From Marivirga atlantica (GTDB lineage: Bacteria; Bacteroidota; Bacteroidia; Cytophagales; Cyclobacteriaceae), in the NCBI RefSeq assembly GCF_016734805.1, contig NZ_JAERQG010000001.1, positions 620,001 to 684,000 of the forward strand: DNA of 64,000 nt, written 5' to 3'. The position numbers and the translations under genes were made by a program. Numbering within the stretch: the stretch's first letter is position 1; every line of letters begins with the position of its first letter. The notes below the pieces were generated by a model. It saw only the letters and a program-made list of their open reading frames with translations. It did no database searches and was not told where the DNA came from. Below are positions 15,920 through 24,980 of the stretch, piece after piece.

Positions 15920-17473
15920 TTGAGCAATGAATTAATTATTAATTCAACTCCAAGCGGAAGCCGGATAGCCCTTCTTGAAGACAAAAGTCTTGTAGAGATT
16001 CATTATGACAATGAGGAGGAAAAGTTTAATGTAGGTGATATTTACTTAGGAACTGTTCGCAAAGTAATGCAGGGCTTAAATGCTGCATTTGTGGATGTTG
16101 GTTATGAAAAGGATGCATTTTTGCATTATCATGATCTTGGGCCTAAGGTAAATTCATTACTAAAATATACTAAACTTGTAACCACTCGTAATAATACATC
16201 TTATAAGTTAAGCAAATTTAAACTTGAACCTGAGATAGATAAGCTTGGAAAAATCTCTCAGGTGCTTTCAAGAAATAAGCAGGTATTGGTTCAGGTTATA
16301 AAGGAACCAATTTCTACTAAAGGGCCAAGGTTATCTTGTGAGTTGTCACTTCCTGGCAGGTATTTAGTATTAGTACCATTTGCCAATGGAATTAGCATAT
16401 CAAAAAAGATATCGAGTAGTGATGAGCGCAAAAGGCTTACACGTTTAATATCATCTATCAAACCTGACAATTTTGGTGTTATCATCAGAACTGTGGCGGA
16501 GGGTAAAGAAGTAGCTGAACTCGATACCGATTTAAGAAACTTATTAAATACCTGGGAAACAGGTATTAAAAAATTAAAAACTGCTAAGCCAAAAGATAAG
16601 ATCATTGGTGAGGTAGGTCGCGCCTCATCCATCTTGCGCGACATGCTTAATGAATCTTTTGATAATATCTATGTAGATGAAGAAGAAACCTTTGAAGAGG
16701 TGAGGTCTTACATCAACAAATTTGATCCTTCAAAAGAAAAAATTGTTAAGCAGTATAATGGACGAAATAAAATCTTTGAACATTTTGGTATTGAAAGACA
16801 GCTTAAATCATTATTTGGGCAGTCGGTAAATATTAAAGGTGGTGGTTACCTTATTATTGAGCATACTGAGGCGTTACATGTTGTTGATGTAAACAGCGGT
16901 AACAAGTCTAATGCTGAGGAGAGTCAAGAAGATACCGCACTAAACACCAACATAGAGGCAGCAAAAGAAGTGGCTCGTCAATTGAGGTTGCGTGATATGG
17001 GGGGTATTATTGTGGTTGACTTCATTGATATGAAGAACCCTGATAATAAGAAACTTCTTTATAAAAGCATGAAGGAGTTTATGGCAAAAGATCGGTCGAA
17101 ACATACCGTATTGCCTTTATCAAAGTTTGGCTTAATGCAAATTACCAGACAAAGGGTAAGACCAGAAGTTAATATTGTAACCAAAGAGCAATGCCCTACT
17201 TGTAACGGTACTGGAAAAATAAACGCTTCTATATTGGTTACTGACAAGTTAGAGCAAGATTTGGAGTATCTGCTTACTAAGCAAAACGAAAAATCTTTGG
17301 CTATATCTGTACATCCTTTCTTGTATTCTTACTATTCTAAAGGAATTTATTCTAAAAGAACTGGATGGTTCTTTAAGTATGGTAAATGGATAAAGCTTAT
17401 AAAGGATAGCTCATTGGCTATTACGGAGTACCACTTTCTAAATGCCAACGAAGAGATTATAGAAATGGCTTAG
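15920..17473 (+). CDS. rng: Ribonuclease E/G family protein
   Basis: An endoribonuclease for rRNA maturation and mRNA decay. It starts at TTG (SNELIINSTPSGSRIALLE), with the S1 domain near residues 35-130 (VGDIYLGTVRKVMQGLNAAF). Catalytic metal ligands are in HVVDVNSGNKS and IIVVDFIDMKN, and the Zn-link CPTCNGTGK is present. At 517 residues it is RNase G-like, lacking the long scaffold tail of RNase E. The gene follows the terminator by 35 bases, so some of its message may come from read-through. Confidence 0.92.
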   Translation: MSNELIINSTPSGSRIALLEDKSLVEIHYDNEEEKFNVGDIYLGTVRKVMQGLNAAFVDVGYEKDAFLHYHDLGPKVNSLLKYTKLVTTRNNTSYKLSKFKLEPEIDKLGKISQVLSRNKQVLVQVIKEPISTKGPRLSCELSLPGRYLVLVPFANGISISKKISSSDERKRLTRLISSIKPDNFGVIIRTVAEGKEVAELDTDLRNLLNTWETGIKKLKTAKPKDKIIGEVGRASSILRDMLNESFDNIYVDEEETFEEVRSYINKFDPSKEKIVKQYNGRNKIFEHFGIERQLKSLFGQSVNIKGGGYLIIEHTEALHVVDVNSGNKSNAEESQEDTALNTNIEAAKEVARQLRLRDMGGIIVVDFIDMKNPDNKKLLYKSMKEFMAKDRSKHTVLPLSKFGLMQITRQRVRPEVNIVTKEQCPTCNGTGKINASILVTDKLEQDLEYLLTKQNEKSLAISVHPFLYSYYSKGIYSKRTGWFFKYGKWIKLIKDSSLAITEYHFLNANEEIIEMA

Positions 17474-17495
17474 CAAAGCCATCAAACTTATAGTT

Positions 17496-17526
17496 AAAGC
17501 CCAATATTAAATATTGGGCTTTTTTT
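17496..17526 (+). terminator. Rho-independent terminator after RNase E/G
   Basis: AGCCCAATAT (17498-17507) pairs with ATATTGGGCT (17511-17520) around a 3-base loop, followed by six T residues. It lies 24 bases past the stop codon. Confidence 0.85.
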
Positions 17527-17616
17527 ATGTGCTGATCGAATATCTCTTCAGGTTAATCTATATTAAAAGTCTATCAATTCGTGTTTCCTGAATTTATGGT
17601 ATATTAGACTTTAAGT

Positions 17617-19857
17617 ATGCCAAAAATCAACAGCAATAGGGAGAATTTGTCGTTTATGCGGGTATTTCAGTTATTATGCCTTGCCTTTGTTTACCTCATA
17701 AATGTTACAGCAATATTTGGCCAATCATCACACATAAATGTAGGTAAAGATTCACTGTCTATCTATTCGTTCGATGGAACTTCCTATGGTGCCAGTAACT
17801 ACAATACAATGGTTGAGGAAGATGAGGATGGCATTCTTTACTTTGCTAATGAAAATGGCCTTTTAGAATTTGATGGTAGCGAGTGGAGGTTACATAAAAA
17901 TAATAAGTACTCCCCTGTGGTCTTCCTTAAAATTATTCAAGATCGAATTTATGTTTCTGATAATTATGAGTTTGGTTACTACCAGCGAGACTCGCTCGGT
18001 TACATGCAATATCATACGATTGTTCCTCAATTGAATGAAGAAGGCTTGCCAAGAGCACTTTTGTTTCTTGTAGAACATGACAGTAAACTTTACCTAAATA
18101 CCTATGACAAAGTGATGGTTTGGGATGGTGAAGTGTCCAAAACGATTAATGTGTCTAATGCACACATGTTCAAAGTTGGCAATGAAATTTTGTTCTCAGT
18201 TTATGACGAAGGTCTTGGTATACTTAAAAATGATACCATTGAGTATGTTAATACCGATTTTAAATGGAAATACGATGCAGCTTTCAATATTAAGAAGAAC
18301 TATGAAGGTAACTGGATTATATATACTTCTGAAGAAGGCTTTTATGAATTGGATACTATAAACTATTCAACAAAACTGTGGAAATCGGAGGTTACGGACT
18401 ACTTTCTTAGAGATGACAGAGACTTTTATTCATATTTTGAAGTGAATGACACATTAAATGTGGCGCTCACATTTGAGCATGGCGTGGTATTCTATACAAA
18501 GCAAGGGGAAGTTCTTAAGGAATTATCGGGTAATGAAGGCTTAAGGTCAAATTACGCTTTAGGCATTGAAGTAGATAGAAGAAATAACATATGGGTTACA
18601 AACGGTTTTGGAATCAACTATCTGAAATGGCACGGTACCACAAATTTAGATTTTAGTGCCAAAAGTGTTATAAGAAATATTAGTGCTACTGACAGTACCA
18701 TCTTTGTAAAAAAGAAAAGCCAGTTAATCAACTTGCCTGTCAAAATTTCGAAGGAACTATCTTTTCATTTTGCAACCCCTAGTTTTCTCAAACAGGAATT
18801 AGAATACGCATTTTATTTAGAAGGTTTTGAAGAAGAATTTTCAGAATGGAGTCAGGAAATAAAAAAGGAATATACCAATTTACCAGGAGGTGAATATACT
18901 TTTCATGTGAAGGCCAGATCAATCGACATGGCCAACTTATCGATAAGACCTTTCAGTTTAAACATCTACATACCAACACCGTGGTACGAAAATAAATGGA
19001 GTTATGTACTTATGGTTTTAATCCTTGGTGGGCTAATTTTTGGATTCATAAGGATAAGAACACAAAGACTTAAAACTGTTAATAAGAAGCTGGAAGAACT
19101 TGTAAGTGAAAGAACTTCACAACTATTAGATCAGCAGGTTCAGCTAAGAGAAGCTAATGATGAACTCACCGTTATTAATAATGAGCTTGATAATTTTGTT
19201 TACAGATCATCACATGATTTAGTTGCCCCGCTTAAGTCATTAAGAGGATTAATTCAAATTGCAAAGCTTGAACAAACTCCAGAAGGCAAGGAGAAGTATT
19301 TTGACTTGATGAATACGAGCATCAATAAACTCGAAGAATTTATCAAAAGTATCATGGACTTTTCTACTAATACTAAAAAGCCATTAGAGTTTAAGGAGAT
19401 AAACCTTAATGATTTATTGGACAGCATTGTACAGGACATAAAGTATTATACCAATTCCGATAAAGTTGAACTTTACAGGTCTTTCGAAGATGACTTTACA
19501 ATTGAAACTGATAGTAAAAGGCTAAATATTGTTCTAAGTAACTTGATTACTAATGCGGTAAAATACCACAATTTCAATCAAGAGGATCAACCATTCATTG
19601 AGATTAAGGCAGAAAAGAAGGATAAGTATTATGAAATAAGGGTGAGTGATAATGGACAGGGAATACCTGACGAATTTCACGATAAGATTTTCAATATGTT
19701 CTTTAGAGCCCATCAGGGGATTGAAGGTTCGGGCCTTGGTTTATACATTGTAGTTGATACTTTAAAAGTACTTCAAGGAGAAATCGACTTTACCTCTAAA
19801 GTGAGAAAAGGGACAGAATTCATTATTAAGCTGCCATTTAAGAAGTACTTCTTTTAA
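17617..19857 (+). CDS. Hybrid-type sensor histidine kinase with reg_prop/Y_Y_Y sensor
   Basis: A complete 746-residue sensor kinase. A signal peptide or anchor (residues 14-35) leads to a periplasmic beta-propeller-like region and a Y_Y_Y domain (about 380-455, ending GGEYTFHVKARS). One membrane segment lies at about 461-482, then a coiled coil. The dimerisation domain has His533 in YRSSHDLVAPLKSLRGL. The ATPase domain has the N box NIVLSNLITNAVKYH, the G1 box VSDNGQGIPDEF and the G2 box GSGLGLYIV. No receiver or DNA-binding domain is fused, so a separate response regulator is expected but none is adjacent. Its stop overlaps that of the convergent TPR/DHp gene by 4 bases. Confidence 0.9.
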   Translation: MPKINSNRENLSFMRVFQLLCLAFVYLINVTAIFGQSSHINVGKDSLSIYSFDGTSYGASNYNTMVEEDEDGILYFANENGLLEFDGSEWRLHKNNKYSPVVFLKIIQDRIYVSDNYEFGYYQRDSLGYMQYHTIVPQLNEEGLPRALLFLVEHDSKLYLNTYDKVMVWDGEVSKTINVSNAHMFKVGNEILFSVYDEGLGILKNDTIEYVNTDFKWKYDAAFNIKKNYEGNWIIYTSEEGFYELDTINYSTKLWKSEVTDYFLRDDRDFYSYFEVNDTLNVALTFEHGVVFYTKQGEVLKELSGNEGLRSNYALGIEVDRRNNIWVTNGFGINYLKWHGTTNLDFSAKSVIRNISATDSTIFVKKKSQLINLPVKISKELSFHFATPSFLKQELEYAFYLEGFEEEFSEWSQEIKKEYTNLPGGEYTFHVKARSIDMANLSIRPFSLNIYIPTPWYENKWSYVLMVLILGGLIFGFIRIRTQRLKTVNKKLEELVSERTSQLLDQQVQLREANDELTVINNELDNFVYRSSHDLVAPLKSLRGLIQIAKLEQTPEGKEKYFDLMNTSINKLEEFIKSIMDFSTNTKKPLEFKEINLNDLLDSIVQDIKYYTNSDKVELYRSFEDDFTIETDSKRLNIVLSNLITNAVKYHNFNQEDQPFIEIKAEKKDKYYEIRVSDNGQGIPDEFHDKIFNMFFRAHQGIEGSGLGLYIVVDTLKVLQGEIDFTSKVRKGTEFIIKLPFKKYFF

Positions 19858-21422
19858 TACTCTTTTTTACCAATTTCTTCAATCAATTCGTTGTCGAGCA
19901 AAAACTTAAGCTTATGAATTACTTCATCAAGCTCGGCAGCACTCGTTTTTAAATGGTCTATTAAATATTCATCAACTTTACCTTCTTTATTAAGTTCCAT
20001 CACATTTATTAAACCTAATATACTGGCAACGGGGGCTCTTAATTTATGTGAATTATAGAAAGTAAATTCCGCAATTTGCTTGTTCTTTATATTGAGCTGC
20101 TCACTTCGCTCAATCACTTTTTCTTCAAGGTTCCTATTTAGACCATATAGTTCTTGGTTAAGTTTGGCTAACTCGAGTGATTTTTCAGATAGCTGCTTTT
20201 GTTTACGCTCAATTTCTTCTTTCTGCCTTTGTAATTGACTGTGGGCGAATGCCAACTGTCTTCTTTTTCTTAATTGTAAAAATGAAAAAATAGTTACAAT
20301 AAGGAGAATAAGACCTAAAAGTACTAATAAGGCCTGCTGTCGGTTATTGGCATTTTCTAAGATGTTTTGTTCAAGGGCTAGCTTGTAATAATCTTTTTCT
20401 TTATCGGCAAGATCATACTGAACAGTTAATTTATTGATTTCCTTCCGGCTAGCTTCATTGTAGATGGAGTCCTTAACCTGCACATATTTTTTATAGTAAT
20501 AGCCGAGTGAATCATTTTCTCGGGAAGATTCAATAAGCTCAATCTGATATTTATAAATGCGCATTAATACATCTAAGGCATCTGCCAACTTTGCCCGTTG
20601 TTCAGCCCTTTTCAAAATATTATGGGCTTCCGTAAAATTATTGCTATTTATTTCTAATTCAGCCAATTCCGAGAGTGTTTCAGCAATGTATCTATTTAAA
20701 GAAGTCTCTTTCCATATTTCTAAGGCTTTATTAAGACAGTAATAGGCTGAATCAGGCTGACCTGTTTTCTTTTTAACTATTCCTTTGTATAAGTATGCAA
20801 AACCTTTAGTAGTTATTTCTTTTTCTATAGATGCTAGTGATAGAATTTGGCTTAGTATCTTATTAGCACTATCTAACTCATTGTTTAACAAGTTGAGCTG
20901 AGCTATATTAACCTTTATCAGAAGGAATTTTTCATCACCCGATTCACCTAATAAGTTTAAAGCCTTTTGCAGAAACTCTTGGGCTTTAGCGTAGTTTTGC
21001 TGCTTTTTATAGGTCTCACCAATATTGTTGAGGATTCTTATTAACTGTTCAGTATTATTTTGTTTCTCAAAATAGCGAAGTGCTTCAAAGTATGTTTTTA
21101 GTGCAATATTGTAGATGCCTATTGACCAATAATAATTGCCCTTGTTAAGTAGAACTTCTCCTTTACCAACTTTAGCATTAATTCTATTAAGCTTGGCTTC
21201 CAGCCCGTTAATGTAGAAAAGCGCATCTGTGGGAGAGAGTCTGTTGATCAAGCTGGTAGTTTGTAGAAATGCTTCAACTCTTTCAATTGATTCTCCATTT
21301 ACCACCTTAAATTGTTCATCAGCAACCGTTTTTAGACTATCTAGTCTGTTTTGCGCATTCAGCGAAGCTGTACACAAGATTATGATTAGCGAGAATAAAA
21401 GAAAATGGTTTTTGGTTGCCAT
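19854..21422 (-). CDS. TPR sensor protein ending in a DHp-like hairpin, no kinase domain
   Basis: A secreted-and-anchored signalling protein of 522 residues. I chose the ATG at 21422 because it gives a clean signal peptide (MATKNHFLLFSLIIILCTAS). About 320 residues of tetratricopeptide repeats follow (LIRILNNIGETYKKQQNYAK, KEITTKGFAYLYKGIVKKKT), then a membrane segment at about 361-381 and a long cytoplasmic coiled coil. The end is a DHp-like hairpin with FYNSHKLRAPVASILGLIN. Only 63 residues follow the His, so the HATPase domain of TPR histidine kinases is missing. No frameshift remnant of an ATPase lies downstream: the convergent kinase gene occupies that DNA on the other strand. It shares its hairpin with 1-351 and 54853-55797. 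Confidence 0.85.
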   Translation of the reverse strand: MATKNHFLLFSLIIILCTASLNAQNRLDSLKTVADEQFKVVNGESIERVEAFLQTTSLINRLSPTDALFYINGLEAKLNRINAKVGKGEVLLNKGNYYWSIGIYNIALKTYFEALRYFEKQNNTEQLIRILNNIGETYKKQQNYAKAQEFLQKALNLLGESGDEKFLLIKVNIAQLNLLNNELDSANKILSQILSLASIEKEITTKGFAYLYKGIVKKKTGQPDSAYYCLNKALEIWKETSLNRYIAETLSELAELEINSNNFTEAHNILKRAEQRAKLADALDVLMRIYKYQIELIESSRENDSLGYYYKKYVQVKDSIYNEASRKEINKLTVQYDLADKEKDYYKLALEQNILENANNRQQALLVLLGLILLIVTIFSFLQLRKRRQLAFAHSQLQRQKEEIERKQKQLSEKSLELAKLNQELYGLNRNLEEKVIERSEQLNIKNKQIAEFTFYNSHKLRAPVASILGLINVMELNKEGKVDEYLIDHLKTSAAELDEVIHKLKFLLDNELIEEIGKKEY

Positions 21423-21476
21423 ATAACAAAATAAGGCAGAAATCTCACTTTTCAAACTAAGCTTAAGTCTTAAGAA

Positions 21477-22511
21477 CTAAGCTTCTTGAATAATTTTTTT
21501 AAGAGTTTCAACCCAGTCAGGTTCTGCATTTAGACTGTCTACCAAATCCCATCTTTCACCACCAGCTTCATGAAATTCTTCCTTAAATTCTTCACCCACT
21601 TCAATTGTAGTTTCCAAACAATCTGCAACAAAGGCCGGTGAATAAGCTAAAACAGATTTTTTCCCGGCTTTGGCCAGATCCTTCAATACCTCATCAGTAT
21701 AGGGTTGTATCCATGGGTCTTTTCCTAATCGGCTCTGGAAAGTAACAGTAAAATCATCTTTAGATAGTCCCAACTCTTCAGCTATTAATCGTGCCGTTAA
21801 GAAGCACTGAGCACGGTAGCAATATTGATTTTTATCATTGTATACTTCACAACAGCTGCCAAGCTTGCAATAATTATCAACAGACCCCTTTCTGATTTGC
21901 CTTTCGGGTAAACCATGAAAACTAAATATGACATGGTCATAATTGTGGTTGTCCAAATATTTTTTGCCTAGTCGAGCAAATGTTTTAATAAAGCCTGGCT
22001 CTTCCACAAACTTGCTAATAAACTTAATATCAGGGATGAGCTGCCACGTACTTACTATTTCCATCACCTTGTCATGAACTGATCCTGAAGTGGCAGATGC
22101 ATACTGAGGGAATAGTGGTAATATGATAATACGCTCAACTTTTTGAGATTGCAAATACTCCAGACCTTCTTTAATACTTGGTTCCTGGTAACGCATGGCT
22201 AACTTAATGATGTAGCCTTCATCCACTAATTCCTTTTGTAGCATTTCGCTAATATCTTCTCCATAAAACTTTAAAGGCGAACCTCTCTCAACCCATAGTT
22301 TTTTATATTCATTAGCAGATTTAGGAGCCCTGAAAGGAGCAATAATCAGGTTTACAAGCATCCAACGAAAAACAAAAGGGATATCAATTACTCGCTTGTC
22401 CATCAAAAATTCCCTTAAATATTTTCTTACATCGGAGGTACTTGTGCTATCTGGCGTTCCAAGATTTACCAATAATACGCCAGTCTTATTCTTCGTTTTA
22501 ATATTGCTCAT
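21477..22511 (-). CDS. hemH: Ferrochelatase
   Basis: Inserts ferrous iron into protoporphyrin IX (or coproporphyrin III) in heme synthesis. Visible marks are the N-terminal GVLLVNLGTPDS, the active-site His199 in IFSFHGLPERQ, and a conserved Glu in the CLETTIEVGEEF block. Between residues 215 and 236 there are five Cys (215, 220, 221, 231, 236), a pattern consistent with an internal iron-sulphur cluster seen in some bacterial ferrochelatases; this is inference. The length of 344 residues is normal. No other heme gene is in the window. Confidence 0.94.
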   Translation of the reverse strand: MSNIKTKNKTGVLLVNLGTPDSTSTSDVRKYLREFLMDKRVIDIPFVFRWMLVNLIIAPFRAPKSANEYKKLWVERGSPLKFYGEDISEMLQKELVDEGYIIKLAMRYQEPSIKEGLEYLQSQKVERIIILPLFPQYASATSGSVHDKVMEIVSTWQLIPDIKFISKFVEEPGFIKTFARLGKKYLDNHNYDHVIFSFHGLPERQIRKGSVDNYCKLGSCCEVYNDKNQYCYRAQCFLTARLIAEELGLSKDDFTVTFQSRLGKDPWIQPYTDEVLKDLAKAGKKSVLAYSPAFVADCLETTIEVGEEFKEEFHEAGGERWDLVDSLNAEPDWVETLKKIIQEA

Positions 22512-22546
22512 AGAAGCTGAATAACTTCAGTGTAAAAGATTTGTTA

Positions 22547-24772
22547 CTAAAGATTAAGGTCCTTTTTCTGTTGCGCTAGAGATGCTCTTAATGCAGACTC
22601 ATTTTTTCGAAGTTTCTCAAGCAGATCATCGTTGAGTTTTTGTAGTTCCTTTTTAGGAAGTTTAGGATTGTCTGAGGTGTTTTCCAAGCCTGCCTTCACT
22701 TCCTCCAGACTTTTTAATAAGGACTCTTTCTCTGATTGATAAGTCTCTAATTTGTTTTTAAGCTCAGTAAGATCAGTGGCAAACTTCATTACTCTGTATA
22801 CCTGTCCATTAGAATCTTTTAAAACAGAATATGCACCATTAATGTGCACTTTCTTTCCTGATTTAGTGATTCTAGTAAACTCACCTGAAATATTTTCTCC
22901 ACTTCCCAGTCTATTCCAGAACTCTTGATATTCTTCAGTTTGAGCATATTCAGGTGTCACAAAAATTCTGTGATGTTTGCCCTTAATTTCTTCCAGGCTA
23001 TTGTATTCAAAAAGTTTTAAAAACGAATCATCAGCATTTAAGATGTAACCTTTTGGATCGAACTCAATAAAACACATTCTGCTGTTTTCAATTGCTTCAA
23101 GGCGCTGCTTGTTTTCTCTTTGCGACCTTTCCATTTCTTCTTGAGTTGCTTGTAGCTCCTCCATGTTTTGGCGCATTTCCTCTTCTTGGGCTCGCATTTC
23201 TTCAGTCATTTGCTGAGACTCTTCAAGCAGGTTTGTGGTTCGTTCATTTATTTTCACAGATTGAATTGAAGAGGCTATGTTTTCGCCAACGTTCTCTATA
23301 AAATCTCGAGTGTGTTCATCAAAGTCTTTAAAGCTACCTAATTCAATCACTCCAAAAACTTGTCCATTAACTATCAGTGGTAAAATAAATATGGCATTTG
23401 GAGTTGCTTTACCAAGTCCGGATGTTATGGTAACATAGTTATCCGGAACCTCTCTTAAATAGATACTCTCTTTTTCTAGAAATGCCTGCCCGGCTAAACC
23501 TTGGCCCAGGTCTAAGGTTTTTTCTATAAATTTCTTTCTGTCATACGCGTAAGTAGATTTCAGTTTGAGTACTTTATCTCCACCATCTCCCTCTTCAACA
23601 ATAAAGAGGCTGCCTTGATTAGCTTCTACATAATTTACCAAGAATGTAATTACTTGGTCACTCAGCTCGCTTAAATCATTGGAATGCCTACGAAGCAGGT
23701 CTCCTAATTCAGCAAAGCCTTTATTACTCCAGTTTCTTACTCTGGCATCTTCTGATACCTTTTTAAGGCTTTCACGCATTTCGGCTAGTGAATTGCCAAT
23801 TTCACCCTCATTATTAAAGACTGTGATATCATTATCAAAATTACCTTTACCTACTTCAAGAGCAAATGATTTTACATCAGCAAGATTTTGAGAAAGTATA
23901 TCAATTTCTTCCAGTACGGCATCTAACTCATCACCTGTTTCTTTTCGTTTATGAGGGATATTGCCAGCACTTAATGTGTTTACTTCTCCTTTTAAGACAC
24001 CTACACTTTGATTGATTTTTCTTAACACAAAACGGAATAGTAAAAAGCATAGTAGAATAGATCCGATTACAATGATTGACTCAACAACTATAAATTGTGC
24101 CCGCTCAGCAAATATTTTATCACGAATTTCAAGACTCTCATCATAAAAGTTGGTGTATAAGGTGCTTACTATTAGGTTAACTTGATTAGAGAGTTCTACT
24201 AATCCGTCATTATATAGGCTGCCATTGTCTGGTGCTTGTGCGGAAGCATCTGAGATGGCACTATTTATCCAAGTCTGTAAGTTATCAACCCCAATAATAG
24301 TATCACCTGAAAGAGCGCTGTAGTTGTAAAGGTTGATGTTTACTGCACCTCCTCCAAAAGAGGCTGAGCTGGCTATTTCTTCTTGCTTATTCTTTATTCT
24401 GCTTAACAGTCTATTAAGCTTCTCAAATTCTATAAAATTTTCAGGGTTAACCCAATCAACTTTTAAGGCATCAACCGAGTCACGTGCAGCATCAATTTCC
24501 TTTTCCCAGATTGATGAAATTTGGTCTCTGAATTCTTCATCACCTGTTAATAAGTAAGTTTGTAGAATTGAGTTACTATGGCGTACCCCACTATTAATTT
24601 CTAGCAAATATAACCTGGATGGTTGCTTAACTTCTAGCACCTCGAAACCATACAACATAATTTGGCCTATCTGCATTAGTGTTATGGCTACCACAATTAC
24701 CAAGAGAAGTGCCATGGATCCATAGCCTAAAATGAGTCTGTTTCTTATCGAACGGAAATTAATTCCTGCCAT
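22547..24772 (-). CDS. HAMP-GAF-PAS sensor protein without an output domain
   Basis: A 741-residue membrane sensor. Membrane segments at about 12-36 and 221-245 enclose a helical periplasmic domain (CHASE3-like, VRHSNSILQTYLLTGDEEF). A HAMP domain follows at about 246-300, then a GAF domain near 374-500, a Glu/Gln/Met-rich coiled coil at about 505-555, a PAS domain at about 557-666 (GYILNADDSFLKLFEY), and a final coiled coil. There is no HisKA, HATPase, GGDEF, EAL, cyclase or methyl-accepting signalling tip. Signal must therefore pass through protein contacts. It is separated from hemH by 35 bases and may share its transcript. Confidence 0.85.
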   Translation of the reverse strand: MAGINFRSIRNRLILGYGSMALLLVIVVAITLMQIGQIMLYGFEVLEVKQPSRLYLLEINSGVRHSNSILQTYLLTGDEEFRDQISSIWEKEIDAARDSVDALKVDWVNPENFIEFEKLNRLLSRIKNKQEEIASSASFGGGAVNINLYNYSALSGDTIIGVDNLQTWINSAISDASAQAPDNGSLYNDGLVELSNQVNLIVSTLYTNFYDESLEIRDKIFAERAQFIVVESIIVIGSILLCFLLFRFVLRKINQSVGVLKGEVNTLSAGNIPHKRKETGDELDAVLEEIDILSQNLADVKSFALEVGKGNFDNDITVFNNEGEIGNSLAEMRESLKKVSEDARVRNWSNKGFAELGDLLRRHSNDLSELSDQVITFLVNYVEANQGSLFIVEEGDGGDKVLKLKSTYAYDRKKFIEKTLDLGQGLAGQAFLEKESIYLREVPDNYVTITSGLGKATPNAIFILPLIVNGQVFGVIELGSFKDFDEHTRDFIENVGENIASSIQSVKINERTTNLLEESQQMTEEMRAQEEEMRQNMEELQATQEEMERSQRENKQRLEAIENSRMCFIEFDPKGYILNADDSFLKLFEYNSLEEIKGKHHRIFVTPEYAQTEEYQEFWNRLGSGENISGEFTRITKSGKKVHINGAYSVLKDSNGQVYRVMKFATDLTELKNKLETYQSEKESLLKSLEEVKAGLENTSDNPKLPKKELQKLNDDLLEKLRKNESALRASLAQQKKDLNL

Positions 24773-24830
24773 AGTTTTAAAATTAGATTGACTGCCCTGG
24801 TTTTAAATCATGCCCCTTAAAAACCACATA

Positions 24831-24858
24831 CCCACTCATACCCACTCATACCCACTCA
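24831..24858. repeat. Three tandem 10-bp repeats
   Basis: The word CCCACTCATA occurs twice in full and a third time as CCCACTCA, head to tail, with a degenerate copy (AACCACATA) just before. The period is exactly 10 bases. It lies between the divergent sensor gene (starts 24772) and the cryptochrome gene (starts 24981). The rest of this 208-base gap is AT-rich with no other recognisable element. Confidence 0.8.
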
Positions 24859-24980
24859 ATTTACGCTTTGCTTTAACATTTAAAAAGTATAAACATAAAT
24901 TTCATACAAGGGGTTAGCTGGACAATAAACTTAAAAAAGTTTTATCAATTATTTAAGTCTAATTTGAATGTAGACTACCT

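Noticed and set aside
19854-19857. Frameshift having removed the ATPase of the TPR/DHp protein
   Set aside because: The downstream DNA encodes an intact kinase on the other strand in a conserved-looking frame, so no lost ATPase remnant is there.
21423-21455. Longer N-terminus for the TPR/DHp protein
   Set aside because: It would bury the signal peptide behind eleven residues; the later ATG gives a clean signal sequence.
24831-24858. Possible start of a CRISPR array
   Set aside because: Units are only 10 bases, head to tail with no spacers, and no cas genes are near.
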